From the NCBI GenBank assembly GCA_947464705.1, contig CANHYD010000007.1, positions 1 to 19,114 on the forward strand: DNA of 19,114 bases. The letters run 5' to 3'. A program made the position numbers and the translations under genes. Position 1 is the stretch's first letter, and every line of letters begins with the position of its first letter. The notes under the pieces are model-generated. The model was not told the DNA's origin. It did not search any database and saw nothing but the letters and a program-made list of their open reading frames with translations. Below are positions 1 through 8,021 of this stretch, in pieces. This stretch comes from Verrucomicrobiota bacterium (GTDB taxonomy: Bacteria; Verrucomicrobiota; Verrucomicrobiia; Limisphaerales; UBA9464).

Positions 1-48
1 CGGCCAGCCTGTAGCAAGACCCACGTTCCTTCCTCGAACCGCCTCCGA

Positions 49-115
49 GGTAGGGACCGATCTCCGAGCGGTCCGGCACCGCAGACATTGGCGCTTTCGG
101 AGAAATCGCCCTACC
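49..115. repeat. REP-like imperfect palindromic element
   Basis: The element begins with GGTAGGG (49-55) and ends with its exact inverse CCCTACC (109-115). Inside, TCTCCGA (61-67) is the exact inverse of TCGGAGA (97-103). The flanking GAT and GCG bases also pair with small bulges, so the 67 bp can fold into one long imperfect hairpin. Smaller nested stems are GGACCG/CGGTCC (54-59/69-74) and GGCG/CGCC (90-93/107-110). Such bounded intergenic palindromes are typical of REP or small MITE-type repeats. Whether this one is dispersed in the genome cannot be judged from one window. Confidence 0.55.
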
Positions 116-129
116 CCCGAAGCTCACCT

Positions 130-175
130 ACCCCCAGAGCTCTCCTGAGAATCCCAACCTCATCGCCCTACCCCC
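130..175 (-). repeat. Half-copy of the palindromic element
   Basis: ATCGCCCTACCCCC occurs exactly at 105-118 and again at 162-175. Read on the minus strand, the second copy starts GGTAGGGCGAT and runs on to a TCTC...GAGAGC stretch, like one arm of the 49-115 palindrome. A third shorter CTACCCCC lies at 128-135. The minus strand of this segment is rich in runs of three to five G. Confidence 0.4.
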
Positions 176-202
176 AGAAGCGTCCCTAGAGAATTCCAAG
201 CC

Positions 203-213
203 GAAACGGTTTC
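203..213. promoter_or_regulatory. LacI/GalR-like operator palindrome
   Basis: GAAACGGTTTC is a perfect 5+1+5 palindrome (GAAAC, central G, GTTTC). LacI/GalR-family regulators commonly bind GAAAC-type half sites around a CG-containing centre. A LacI-family regulator is encoded at 8022-9044, but nothing shows that it binds here. The site is not directly upstream of a gene within the window; it might serve a gene beyond the left edge. Confidence 0.3.
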
Positions 214-414
214 ATGGGATCAGTCGCGCTGGCTGCGTCATTTTCCGCTAGAGCTTCGTTGTTTGCTCGTTACGGGCCTCATGCACGAACCTCAGCAAGG
301 CCCGCACCTCGCTCTCGCCTCGTCTTGCAAAAGAAGCCGCCACGCCATCGCTTTGCTCCCCACTGAATCGTTGGCTGAGGCGGGATGGTCAATTGGGGGG
401 TCGGCATTTTGGAT

Positions 415-3400
415 TCAACGTTTTTTGAATTCCCGCTCTCGAATCAGGACAAAAAGGATGGGTGTGACAATGAGGATGTGCAGCAGACTGCTGACCATGC
501 CGCCAATGACCGGCGTGGCCAGCGGCTTCATCACCTCGGCACCGGTTCGATGACTCCAGAAGATCGGCAGTAGGGAGGCGACAATGGTGGCCACGGTCAT
601 GACCTTAGGTCGGAGTCGGAGGCGTGCGCCGTCTTTCACTGCCTGGATGAGGTCGCTCTGGGTGAAGCGATCCCCCAGTGCAGCCCGACGTGTGGCCAGC
701 ATCTCTTCCAGATAGACCACCATCACGACTCCGGTCTGGATGGCCGTTCCAAACAACGCGATGTAGCCCACCCAAACGGCCACGCTGAAATGCCACCCCA
801 AAGCCCATTGCAAGAAGACGCCGCCAGATAAAGCGAACGGGACGGCCAGAAGGACGTGGGCGGCCTCAATGGCGGAGCGATAAACCAGATAGAGCAGCAG
901 GAAAATGATGACCAACACCGCCGGTACGATTTGGCGAAGAGTCCGGCTGGCGCGGATCTGATTCTCGAATTCACCCGAATACTCGAGGGTCATGCCGCGG
1001 GAGAGGGTAGGGACGATTTCTTGGTCCATGCGCTCTTGGATCTCGGTGACAAAGGAGCCGAGGTCCCTGTCTTGGACATTGGCTTGGACGAAGACGCGAA
1101 GGCGTCCGTTCTCGCTGGCGATCTCTCCCGGTCCATCGGTGCGTTGGACTCGGGCCACCAGGGACAGCGGCACGGGGGAACCGTTGGCGGTCGGCACCAG
1201 GATTTCTCCTAACCGATCGATATCGTCGCGCTCGGAAGCCTCCAAGCGGACCTGTATTGGCAATCGGGCCCGACCCTCGATCGCGGTTCCGACGACCATG
1301 CCGCCGATCCCTGATTCGACCACGTCGAGCACATCCCGTGCGTTGAGGCCGTATCGGGCCGCTTGCGCGCGATCGACCTCGATCTCCACGTAGGGTTTGC
1401 CCTGGACCCGGCTGGCGGCGACGCCCACGGCTCCGGGCACCGAGCGGACTACCCGCTCGATCTCGAAGGCCTTGCGTTGCAGTTCCTCCAAGGAGTCTCC
1501 AAACACCTTGATGCCCAACTGGGCGCGAATGCCGGTGCTCAGCATGAGAATGCGGTTCTCGATCGGTTGGAGAAAGCCGGGCACATAGCCGGGAATATCA
1601 CTGAGCGTTCGACTCAATTCGTTGATCAGATCGCGTGGTGTGACCCCGGCCCGCCATTCGGGATTTCGGATGACCGTGGGAATGGGGAGGAATCCCCAAG
1701 CGAGCCGGTTGGTGGAAATCCATTCCGGCTTGAGGGTGATGGTCGTCTCGATCATCTCGACGGGTGCCGGGTCGGTCGCGGTTTCAAATCGACCGAGCTT
1801 TCCGGCCACCGTCTGGACCTCCGGAAGGGATCGGATCACGCGGTCCTGCCAACTCATGATTTCCTTCACCTGAGTCAGCGAAGTGCCTGGCAGGAGCACG
1901 GGCATGAAAAGCAGGCTGCCCTCATTGAGGGGCGGCATGAATTCGCTGCCCATCCCACGCCCCATCCGGGCCACGGTGGGCCAACCCGCAGATTCGAGGC
2001 GGGCCACCCAGGCCCGGGGTAGCCCAAAGGCCAAAAGGAGGGCCAGTGCCAGAATCAGGCCCGCACACGCCAAGACCGTCTTGCGCCAGATCAGCGCCAG
2101 CGAGAGGAGGGGGTCGTAGATCCGCAGCAGCCAGCGCATCAGAAAATGGTCCGCCTCGCGGTGAAACGGCCCGCGCACCAGGAATGAGCACAGAACCGGC
2201 ACCAGGGTCATCGCCAGGAAAGTCGAGCCGACCATGGCGAAGGTCTTGGTGAAGGCCAGTGGGTGGAAGAGTTTGCCTTCCTGACCAGTGAGCGCAAAGA
2301 CCGGCACGAAGGCCAAAATGATGATGACCATGGCAAAGAAGACCGGGCGACCCACCTGCCGCGACGCATCGCGGGTCACTTGCAGCGTCTCTGACAAGGT
2401 CAGACGATTCCCCAGACCTGCGCGCTGCTTGTGGGCCTCCGCCTCTTCGGCGTGTCGGAGGACGTTCTCGGTCATCACGATGGCCGCATCGACCAGAACG
2501 CCGATGGCGATGGCGATGCCGGTCAGCGACATGATGTTCGAGGAGATGCCGAACTGCTGCATGAGCAGGAAGGCTGTCAGGATGGACAGCGGCAGCGGCA
2601 GGGTCACGATGACGATGCTGCGGAAATGCCAGAGAAACAGGATGTGAGCGAGGGTCACTAAAATCACCTCTTCCCACAGAGCATGCTTCAGGGTGTCGAG
2701 GGTGCGGTCGATCAGGTCGCTGCGATCGTAGAAGGGGCGGAGGGACACCCCGGGGGGAAGGCTGGTTTGGATCTGGGCGATGCGTTCTTTGGTTCTTCGG
2801 ATGACTTCGCGCGCATTTTCACCGGTTCGCATGACAATGACGCCACCGACCCGCTCTTGCCCGTCGACATCCAACGCGCCCCGACGGAAATCTCCGCCCA
2901 AGCGAATGTGAGCCACCTCGCGCAGCAGCACCGGCACCCCGTTGGTTTCCGACAGCACCACTAGCTCCAATTCGTCGGTGCCTCGGATCAATCCAACGCC
3001 CCGGACCACGTACTCGCGTCCGTTCTCTTCGATCACCTTGCCGCCGACGTTGATGTTGGCTCGGCCCACGGCTTCGAGAACCCGGCCCAGGCTGATGCCG
3101 ACGGCCCGGAGTTTGGCCGACGAGACTTCAATTTGGTACTGACGCACAAACCCGCCGATCGAGGCCACCTCGGCGACACCCGGGATGGATTGGAGCGGGT
3201 AGCGGATGAGCCAATCCTGGATGCTGCGTAAACGCCCCAGATCGTATCCGCCTTCGGGGGCGAGAGCCGGGTCCACCTCCAGGTAGTATTGATAGACCCA
3301 GCCCAATCCGGAGGCATCCGGACCCAGTTGCGGCACGACTCCGGCCGGCAGGGATCCGGTGATTTGGTTCAAGCGCTCCAGAACCCGGGTTCGGGCGAAA

Positions 3401-3711
3401 TAATTGTCGATAGCATCTTCGAACAGCACGGTGATGAGAGAGAATCCCGTCATGCTGGTGGCCCGAACGCTGCGCACTCCGGCCAGGCCTTGAAGATTGG
3501 CCGACAATGGGTAGGTGATTTGGTCTTCGACCTCCTGGGCACCCCGTCCGGCCCAGTCGGCGAAGACGGTCACTTGGTTTTCACTCAGGTCCGGGATGGC
3601 ATCGACCGGAGTCCGATATACGGCCTGTATGCCCAGCGCGACGAGCATCAGCGTGCCACACAGCACGAGGAATCGCTGGCGCAGGGAGGCGTCGATGAGG
3701 CGATCGATCAC
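415..3711 (-). CDS. cusA: CusA-type Cu(I)/Ag(I) RND efflux pump
   Basis: Inner-membrane proton-driven RND transporter of 1098 residues, the usual length for the heavy-metal efflux family. It exports monovalent copper or silver through the CusCBA complex. The TM4 proton-relay motif reads AIGVLVDAAIVMTE, with Asp408 and Glu415, which is the CusA-type rather than the CzcA-type version. The three methionines that bind Cu/Ag in E. coli CusA are present in matching contexts: Met603 (LLFMP), Met653 (VEMIETT) and Met723 (LMLSTGI). N-terminal TM1 is at about residues 13-31, with the other membrane helices at about 345-560 and 925-1095. Compared with E. coli CusA there is an extra stretch of roughly 20 residues near 664-688. 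The start is a GTG overlapping the cusB stop (GTGA), with AAGGAG six bases upstream. Last gene of the operon. Confidence 0.95.
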   Translation of the reverse strand: MIDRLIDASLRQRFLVLCGTLMLVALGIQAVYRTPVDAIPDLSENQVTVFADWAGRGAQEVEDQITYPLSANLQGLAGVRSVRATSMTGFSLITVLFEDAIDNYFARTRVLERLNQITGSLPAGVVPQLGPDASGLGWVYQYYLEVDPALAPEGGYDLGRLRSIQDWLIRYPLQSIPGVAEVASIGGFVRQYQIEVSSAKLRAVGISLGRVLEAVGRANINVGGKVIEENGREYVVRGVGLIRGTDELELVVLSETNGVPVLLREVAHIRLGGDFRRGALDVDGQERVGGVIVMRTGENAREVIRRTKERIAQIQTSLPPGVSLRPFYDRSDLIDRTLDTLKHALWEEVILVTLAHILFLWHFRSIVIVTLPLPLSILTAFLLMQQFGISSNIMSLTGIAIAIGVLVDAAIVMTENVLRHAEEAEAHKQRAGLGNRLTLSETLQVTRDASRQVGRPVFFAMVIIILAFVPVFALTGQEGKLFHPLAFTKTFAMVGSTFLAMTLVPVLCSFLVRGPFHREADHFLMRWLLRIYDPLLSLALIWRKTVLACAGLILALALLLAFGLPRAWVARLESAGWPTVARMGRGMGSEFMPPLNEGSLLFMPVLLPGTSLTQVKEIMSWQDRVIRSLPEVQTVAGKLGRFETATDPAPVEMIETTITLKPEWISTNRLAWGFLPIPTVIRNPEWRAGVTPRDLINELSRTLSDIPGYVPGFLQPIENRILMLSTGIRAQLGIKVFGDSLEELQRKAFEIERVVRSVPGAVGVAASRVQGKPYVEIEVDRAQAARYGLNARDVLDVVESGIGGMVVGTAIEGRARLPIQVRLEASERDDIDRLGEILVPTANGSPVPLSLVARVQRTDGPGEIASENGRLRVFVQANVQDRDLGSFVTEIQERMDQEIVPTLSRGMTLEYSGEFENQIRASRTLRQIVPAVLVIIFLLLYLVYRSAIEAAHVLLAVPFALSGGVFLQWALGWHFSVAVWVGYIALFGTAIQTGVVMVVYLEEMLATRRAALGDRFTQSDLIQAVKDGARLRLRPKVMTVATIVASLLPIFWSHRTGAEVMKPLATPVIGGMVSSLLHILIVTPILFVLIREREFKKR

Positions 3712-5489
3712 GGCTTCTCCTTGAGTTCGAGACCACAGTCGATCATCTCAGCCCCGAAGAACGGGTTGCGGACCTCCGCGCCCTTTTGCAACCAACCCGC
3801 TCGCTTGGGAGCCGACGGAATCGCTCGATCCACCATGGGGCATTCGAAGGAGCGGACTCCTGCTTCCCATCCCTGGCGGTGCGCCCAGCGGGCCAGTTCC
3901 ACGCTGGTCCGTGACTGGTCGAGGAACCACTTCCGAGCTTCCGCCAAATTGGAGGGGCCGTTCGGAGCCGATGAAGCAGCGATCGCCGCGATGGATTTCT
4001 GAAGGGTCTCAGGAAGGTTTGTCATCGTCTGGGATGCCCATTGTTGGAGAGCTTTCTGGCGAGGCTGGAAGCCTTTCAGGGTCTCCCGGAAGACCTCCAA
4101 CTGATCCGAAGCGAGCGCCTCCGACAAGTCGGCCGAGAGCTTCAGGAAATCCGCCAACGGAGGCGGTGCGGGAGATCGGGAGTGCGAGGTCCTGGTGGCC
4201 TCAGGATCGGTTCCGCCACTGTGGCCGCTTTGGAGCTGGGATTGGGCATCGATGAGGAAGGCTGCGTGAGTCACCACCCGTTCTCCAGGTTTCAGGCCGT
4301 CCAGCACCTCGGCCAAATGGTCCCCGATGCGGCCAATACGGACTGTCCGGGGCTCATAGGCTCCGGCACCGAGACTCAGGTACACCACCGGTTGCCGTCC
4401 GTTCCAAAGCAGGGCGCTGCGAGGCAGGGTTCGTGCGGTCTCTACACAGGCGATCTCGGCCATGGCCGTGACGCGATGGAGCAATCGCCGTCGGGGACCC
4501 TCCGGCGTTTCCTCGATCGGATTGGGGACTTCGATGCGCACCCGGGTACTCCGGGTCATTGGGTCGAAGTTGGGATCGATGAAACTCACCTGACCGGTGA
4601 TGACTCCGCCGTTCCACGTGGGAGTGGTGATGCGGGCTGCTTGGCCGACCCGCAGCCATTGGCGGTCCGATTCGTAGGCCGTGAGCTGCACCCACATGGT
4701 GGAGAAGTCTGCTGTTTCCAAGAGGCGCTCTCCCTCGGTGACGTATTGCCCCTCGTACACTTGCTTGAGCACGACCGTGCCAGTGGCGGGAATCATCAGC
4801 TCGCTGGTCAGGGCGCCGAGGGGCTTGTCCTTGAGCAAATCGATCTGGTGAGGAGTTAGTCCCATTTGGATCAACCGTTGCCGGGCGGAGGCCAGGATCG
4901 GTGCTAGGTCCTTCGAGCCACCGGCGGTTTCCGGGTGGGATTGTTTGCTGAGGGCCACATACTCGCGCTCGGCCGTGAGGAGCGTCGGAGAGTAAATCGT
5001 CAGCAGGGGTTCGCCCGCCCGAATTTCTTGACCCAGTTTGTTGACCGACAGGCGCTCAATGCGCCCGGCGACGGGAGCCGCGATCACCCGGTGGCGGGTG
5101 TCATCGTCATCCAGGGTTCCTGAGAGCCGCAGGTTGCGGACCAGGGGCGCTTCGGAAACCTCACGGGTCTCGAGGTGGATCAATTGGATGGTGTTGGTTC
5201 CCAAGACGACCACGGACCCTTCCGCGGCCGCTCCCGAATCCCCCTCATAAACCGGCGTCAATTCCATGCTGCAAATGGTGCATCGTCCCGGCTGGTCGGA
5301 ACGTATCCAGGGATGCATCGGCGATTGGTAGAACCGCACGGATCGTGAACGTGATGGCTCGGCACCCGTTGGTTGAGAAACCGTGGAGGCCAGCGCTGTG
5401 TGCCAGTGGGACCGCAGGAACCAAAATCCGCCACCGGCGAGCAGACCGGCAACGAAGACAGCCAATAGGAGCAGTCGAGAGTTTTTCAT
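3708..5489 (-). CDS. cusB: CusB-type periplasmic adaptor, metal domains at both ends
   Basis: Membrane-fusion protein of 593 residues that links CusA to the outer-membrane channel. An N-terminal membrane anchor or signal (residues 5-25) is followed by a heavy-metal-binding domain at about 53-83 (YQSPMHPW, then Cys70, Cys73, Met75). The barrel-sandwich/lipoyl and beta-barrel adaptor body spans about 100-420. A helical, DUF3347-like C-terminal domain covers about 440-590; it contains FECPM (Cys550, Met552) and, after a conserved Trp, NPFFGAEMIDCG (Met582, Cys585). The ATG at 5489 was chosen because a hydrophobic anchor follows at once and it overlaps the cusC stop (ATGA). The same frame stays open 45 codons further upstream, inside cusC, but that part is Arg/Pro-rich shadow. 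E. coli CusB lacks the C-terminal module. Confidence 0.93.
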   Translation of the reverse strand: MKNSRLLLLAVFVAGLLAGGGFWFLRSHWHTALASTVSQPTGAEPSRSRSVRFYQSPMHPWIRSDQPGRCTICSMELTPVYEGDSGAAAEGSVVVLGTNTIQLIHLETREVSEAPLVRNLRLSGTLDDDDTRHRVIAAPVAGRIERLSVNKLGQEIRAGEPLLTIYSPTLLTAEREYVALSKQSHPETAGGSKDLAPILASARQRLIQMGLTPHQIDLLKDKPLGALTSELMIPATGTVVLKQVYEGQYVTEGERLLETADFSTMWVQLTAYESDRQWLRVGQAARITTPTWNGGVITGQVSFIDPNFDPMTRSTRVRIEVPNPIEETPEGPRRRLLHRVTAMAEIACVETARTLPRSALLWNGRQPVVYLSLGAGAYEPRTVRIGRIGDHLAEVLDGLKPGERVVTHAAFLIDAQSQLQSGHSGGTDPEATRTSHSRSPAPPPLADFLKLSADLSEALASDQLEVFRETLKGFQPRQKALQQWASQTMTNLPETLQKSIAAIAASSAPNGPSNLAEARKWFLDQSRTSVELARWAHRQGWEAGVRSFECPMVDRAIPSAPKRAGWLQKGAEVRNPFFGAEMIDCGLELKEKP

Positions 5490-6802
5490 GGGGCAGGAGA
5501 AGGACGGGAGGGCTGGGACGGGGACTGCGGCAAATCGTGCCAACCGCAGAGCAAGAGCAGTTCGGCGATGGCGGACCATTGTTCGGCGATGGCGGTGGCC
5601 TGACTGGATTGCGCGTCGAGCCATTGCCGACGCAAATCGAGTGTGTCTCGCAGTTCACCAGGACCGGCGCTGAGGGCCGCGGTGGCGGAGTCCAATGCGG
5701 TGCGGATCCGGGGCAGCAGAGTTTCTTCCGCCAGTTCGGCCCGGATGCGGGCGCTTTCGATGCGGGTCACCCAGTGGTGAATCTCCAGGGTCACTTCCGC
5801 CTCCAGATTGGCCACCTCGCGATGCGCAGCCTCGAGTCGGAGCCGATCCCGGGTGAGGTCCTTGCGGTATTGGTCTCCGTTGAACCAAGGAAGGGACACC
5901 GACAGAATGGCCGCCCCGTTTCTCAGACCGCCGTCTCCCGAGTATTGGCGGGAATCCAGACCCAGCGACAGGTTGGGGCGTCGGGAGCGTCGGGTGGCTT
6001 CGACCCGAGCGGAGGCTTCGGCGCTCAACGTTCGGGCCACCCGCAACTGGGGTTCCGCGGTGAGGGCGTGACGCGGCCAATCGGGTTGATAGGTGATGGG
6101 GGCTGCTTTGGATGGTAGTTCCCAGGACCCGACCGCGCGGTCGATGGGGTGGCCCAGGACGCGATTGATGCGCGCCGCCGCATCCTGAGTGTCGATGCGG
6201 AGTAGCTTCAGTCGCGTCTCGGCCTGCGACAATTCATTGCGGAGCAGGAGGAGCTGTGGAGCGGAGATTTTTCCGGATGCGTGGCGTGTTTCGAGGGTGT
6301 CGAAGATCCGTTGTAGCCAGACCCGATCGGCCTCGGCCAAATCGATGCTGCGATGGATCAAGGCCAGCTCCAGGAGCCGTTCCATGAGGTCTCGCTGGAG
6401 GATAGGGATCCGAACTTCGGCCGTTTCCCGAGCGGTTTGGGCCTCGGCCTGGGCTACGGCATGGGCCGAAGATTCCTTTCCAAAGACGGGCAATGTCTGG
6501 GTGATCCCGAGGGCGATATCACCCTCCTCGGAAGCCAAGGGCCCGCGGGAAGTGAATCCGATGCCTCCGGCGCGGAGAGTCGGATCGGCCCAACGCCGTG
6601 TGGCTTCCGCCTGAGCCTGGGCTGCACCGGCCCGCAGTTCCAAAGCTTGGAGGCCGGGGTGGCGTTCCGGGATCGACCCGGCTAAGCGGTGGACGGCCGA
6701 GGGCGTCACCACCTCGGCACGGCCTTGCAGGGCCATCAGTAGGCTGATGATCCAACAGCCGATCTGGGGCGGTGTTCGAAAACAGTGAGGTGAAAAGTTC
6801 AT
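5486..6802 (-). CDS. cusC: CusC/TolC-family outer-membrane efflux protein
   Basis: Outer-membrane factor of 438 residues forming the exit duct of the copper/silver pump. Two outer-membrane-efflux repeats can be followed as long amphipathic helices rich in Ala, Glu, Arg and Leu (about residues 60-230 and 270-430). The ATG at 6802 gives a signal peptide with a hydrophobic core (about residues 14-26) and a likely cleavage near GRA-E. The Cys at residue 16 is not in a good lipobox, so unlike E. coli CusC it is probably not lipidated. An in-frame upstream ATG at 6931 would put an Arg/Pro-rich, signal-less segment in front and is less likely. The stop overlaps the cusB start. Family is clear; specificity follows from the cusBA neighbours. 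Confidence 0.88.
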   Translation of the reverse strand: MNFSPHCFRTPPQIGCWIISLLMALQGRAEVVTPSAVHRLAGSIPERHPGLQALELRAGAAQAQAEATRRWADPTLRAGGIGFTSRGPLASEEGDIALGITQTLPVFGKESSAHAVAQAEAQTARETAEVRIPILQRDLMERLLELALIHRSIDLAEADRVWLQRIFDTLETRHASGKISAPQLLLLRNELSQAETRLKLLRIDTQDAAARINRVLGHPIDRAVGSWELPSKAAPITYQPDWPRHALTAEPQLRVARTLSAEASARVEATRRSRRPNLSLGLDSRQYSGDGGLRNGAAILSVSLPWFNGDQYRKDLTRDRLRLEAAHREVANLEAEVTLEIHHWVTRIESARIRAELAEETLLPRIRTALDSATAALSAGPGELRDTLDLRRQWLDAQSSQATAIAEQWSAIAELLLLCGWHDLPQSPSQPSRPSPAP

Positions 6803-6873
6803 GGATAAAACCAGCAGGGGGGTGGGACAGAACCCAAGCGCAGAGCGCCATCTTGGGTTTCGGGATGCCGTCC

Positions 6874-6897
6874 GGGGATTCCAGCGATGGGGATTCC
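6874..6897 (-). repeat. Tandem GGAATCCCC direct repeat
   Basis: GGAATCCCC is present twice on the minus strand (6897-6889 and 6882-6874), separated by six bases. It lies 72-95 bases upstream of the cusC start. Two direct repeats 15 bp apart, about one and a half helical turns, could be a protein-binding site, but no matching regulator family is evident. Confidence 0.25.
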
Positions 6898-6948
6898 GGC
6901 TGCGGCTGGGTTCAGGAGGGTGTTTGTCCAACGACCTTCCCGCTTCGG

Positions 6949-6959
6949 ATACCCGGTAT
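6949..6959. promoter_or_regulatory. Short palindrome upstream of cusC
   Basis: ATACCCGGTAT is a perfect 5+1+5 palindrome about 150 bp upstream of cusC and 20 bp past the larger hairpin at 6980-7003. It may be an operator. No clear -35/-10 pair could be assigned around it. Confidence 0.2.
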
Positions 6960-6979
6960 TGAATAGGCCCGATTTGGCC

Positions 6980-7003
6980 GGAACGATTTTGTTGAATCGT
7001 TCC
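6980..7003 (-). terminator. Strong hairpin after the leader gene
   Basis: GGAACGATT (6980-6988) and AATCGTTCC (6995-7003) form a perfect 9-bp stem with a 6-base loop. It lies 14 bases beyond the stop codon of the small Cys/His gene on the minus strand. A second GGCC/GGCC pairing follows at 6967-6980. There is no T-run directly after the stem, so it is not a classical intrinsic terminator. It may terminate partly, attenuate readthrough into cusCBA, or stabilise the 3' end of the leader-gene mRNA. Confidence 0.5.
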
Positions 7004-7017
7004 AGCGGAGGGATCGA

Positions 7018-7566
7018 TCAGACTCCGACGGGCGGTGCCAGACTCCGAAGTCCCGACCCGAGGATCACCGAAGGTTCAAAGCCAGCGTCCCATCGGGGAA
7101 CGGCCTGCTCCGACCAACGTGGTTCGACTGCGGCGGCTTGAAGCTGTCGGGAAATCGAGAAGTCACAGCGGAAGCCGGGGTCGGCTTCGCTGGAGGGAAA
7201 CGGTAGATTGACCGGAGCCCAAGTGGGCGTCTCCAAGTTGAGCCCGCTCTGAATCACCGCTTGGGGCGAACAGGGGTGATTTGGAGATTGGGAATCCGAA
7301 TTCTGGGAGGCGTTCTGGGAACTGGAGGTTTGCTGTGCAGCCGATTCGAATCGTGTCCGTTGAGCGGTCTTCGGCCGAGCACAGCAGCCATGGGAACTCT
7401 TGGCCGTCCCCTCGGGTGTCACGCCAGAGATCTGGGCGTCATCGAGGAGGCCGTGGCAATGGGCCACGCAGAACGATTGGGACACCAGCCAAACCCAGAG
7501 CATCATCGCCGCGAAGACGCGGAAATGGCTTGGAAGAGCGGTGGTCGCCAAGTTCATGACAGGCAT
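7018..7566 (-). CDS. Secreted Cys/His-containing protein leading the cus locus
   Basis: Predicted protein of 182 residues; no family recognised. A hydrophobic segment (about residues 17-32) fits a signal peptide or membrane anchor. It ends at a Cys/His cluster CVAHCHG (Cys33, His36, Cys37, His38), followed by HGCC (His59, Cys61, Cys62) and NHPC (His97, Cys99). The middle (about 65-100) is Ser/Gln/Asn-rich and looks disordered. The C-terminal part has a few Trp and ends in a small hydrophobic tail. Same strand and direction as cusCBA, 215 bp upstream, so it may be the first cistron of the locus. The Cys/His residues fit a periplasmic metal-binding or metal-sensing role, which is inference only. 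The start could be the ATG at 7566 or the one three codons later (7557). Confidence 0.65.
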   Translation of the reverse strand: MPVMNLATTALPSHFRVFAAMMLWVWLVSQSFCVAHCHGLLDDAQISGVTPEGTAKSSHGCCARPKTAQRTRFESAAQQTSSSQNASQNSDSQSPNHPCSPQAVIQSGLNLETPTWAPVNLPFPSSEADPGFRCDFSISRQLQAAAVEPRWSEQAVPRWDAGFEPSVILGSGLRSLAPPVGV

Positions 7567-7597
7567 TACATATCGGCCCTCGTCCCCGGACCGTCAA
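7567..7597 (-). promoter_or_regulatory. Candidate promoter of the cus leader gene
   Basis: On the minus strand TTGACG (7597-7592) is a good -35 box. A weak -10, TATGTA (7572-7567), lies 19 bp further; GATATG (7574-7569) at 17 bp is an alternative. A 19-bp spacer is the hallmark of MerR-family (CueR-type) metal promoters, but the expected dyad between the boxes is poor and no merR-like gene is in the window. If this promoter is used, transcription would begin at about 7560, making the transcript nearly leaderless with translation from the ATG at 7557. Confidence 0.3.
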
Positions 7598-7620
7598 GGA
7601 TCCTCGGATCCGGAGGTCCG
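7587..7620. promoter_or_regulatory. Nested dyad upstream of the cus leader gene
   Basis: CGGACC (7587-7592) is inverted as GGTCCG (7615-7620). Between them lie two palindromic GGATCC units (7598-7603 and 7606-7611) separated by TC. The dyad overlaps the proposed -35 box of the leader gene, so it could be an operator. A related sequence, GGATC-TC-GATCC, occurs at 7772-7783 in the same intergenic region. Confidence 0.3.
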
Positions 7621-8021
7621 TGGATCACGAAAGGATGGATGAAGTCGCAGAGGGTGCAGACGAAGGCTTTGGCCGTGGCTTTTGCCCTTTCGGTTGCTGG
7701 CCGGTTGGGCAGGCGCCGACAGTCAAACCTGTTTCCCCCGGAGCCCTCGAGGCAGCGTCGGTGGCGTCCATGGATCTCGATCCGGTTGGACTCGGCATGC
7801 AGCAGGTTCATGGCGATATCCCCACTGAGGGTCCTGACGAATCAAATCTCTAAACCTCAGAATGAACCAACGTGATTGAAATTCCTCTGCTTCCCGGTGA
7901 GCTGCAGCAGAAGAGAACTTGATCCCCAGGGCTGGTTCGGACTTCATCAACCACTATCGGCTGACGAAGGTGCCTGAGCGGCGGAGTTCGTCGGGTCGTT
8001 GGGTTTTCGAATCACTGTCTT

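Larger units (their letters stand above)
1..414. other. Non-coding left edge with repeats
   Basis: No convincing gene is visible in these 414 bases. They hold a palindromic repeat (49-115), a further half-copy of it (about 130-175), and a LacI-like operator palindrome (203-213). On the minus strand a frame of about 50 codons stays open between a TGA just after the cusA stop and a TAG near 250. It has no ATG, so it is at most a gene remnant. No clear rho-independent terminator follows the cusA stop codon. The first 48 bases could be the edge of a gene or promoter outside the window. Confidence 0.5.
7567..8021. other. Divergent intergenic region cus locus / lacI-type gene
   Basis: The 455 bases between two divergent genes hold no well-supported gene. 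Visible structures are the promoter and nested dyad near the cus side (7567-7620), a GGATC-TC-GATCC palindrome (7772-7783), and a TCTGCT/AGCAGA hairpin (7886-7891/7906-7911) about 110 bases before the regulator gene. A minus-strand frame of 81 codons (7811-7566) ends in TAATG overlapping the leader-gene start; it has a CxxC motif but no family resemblance. No clear sigma-70 promoter could be fixed for the regulator. Confidence 0.4.
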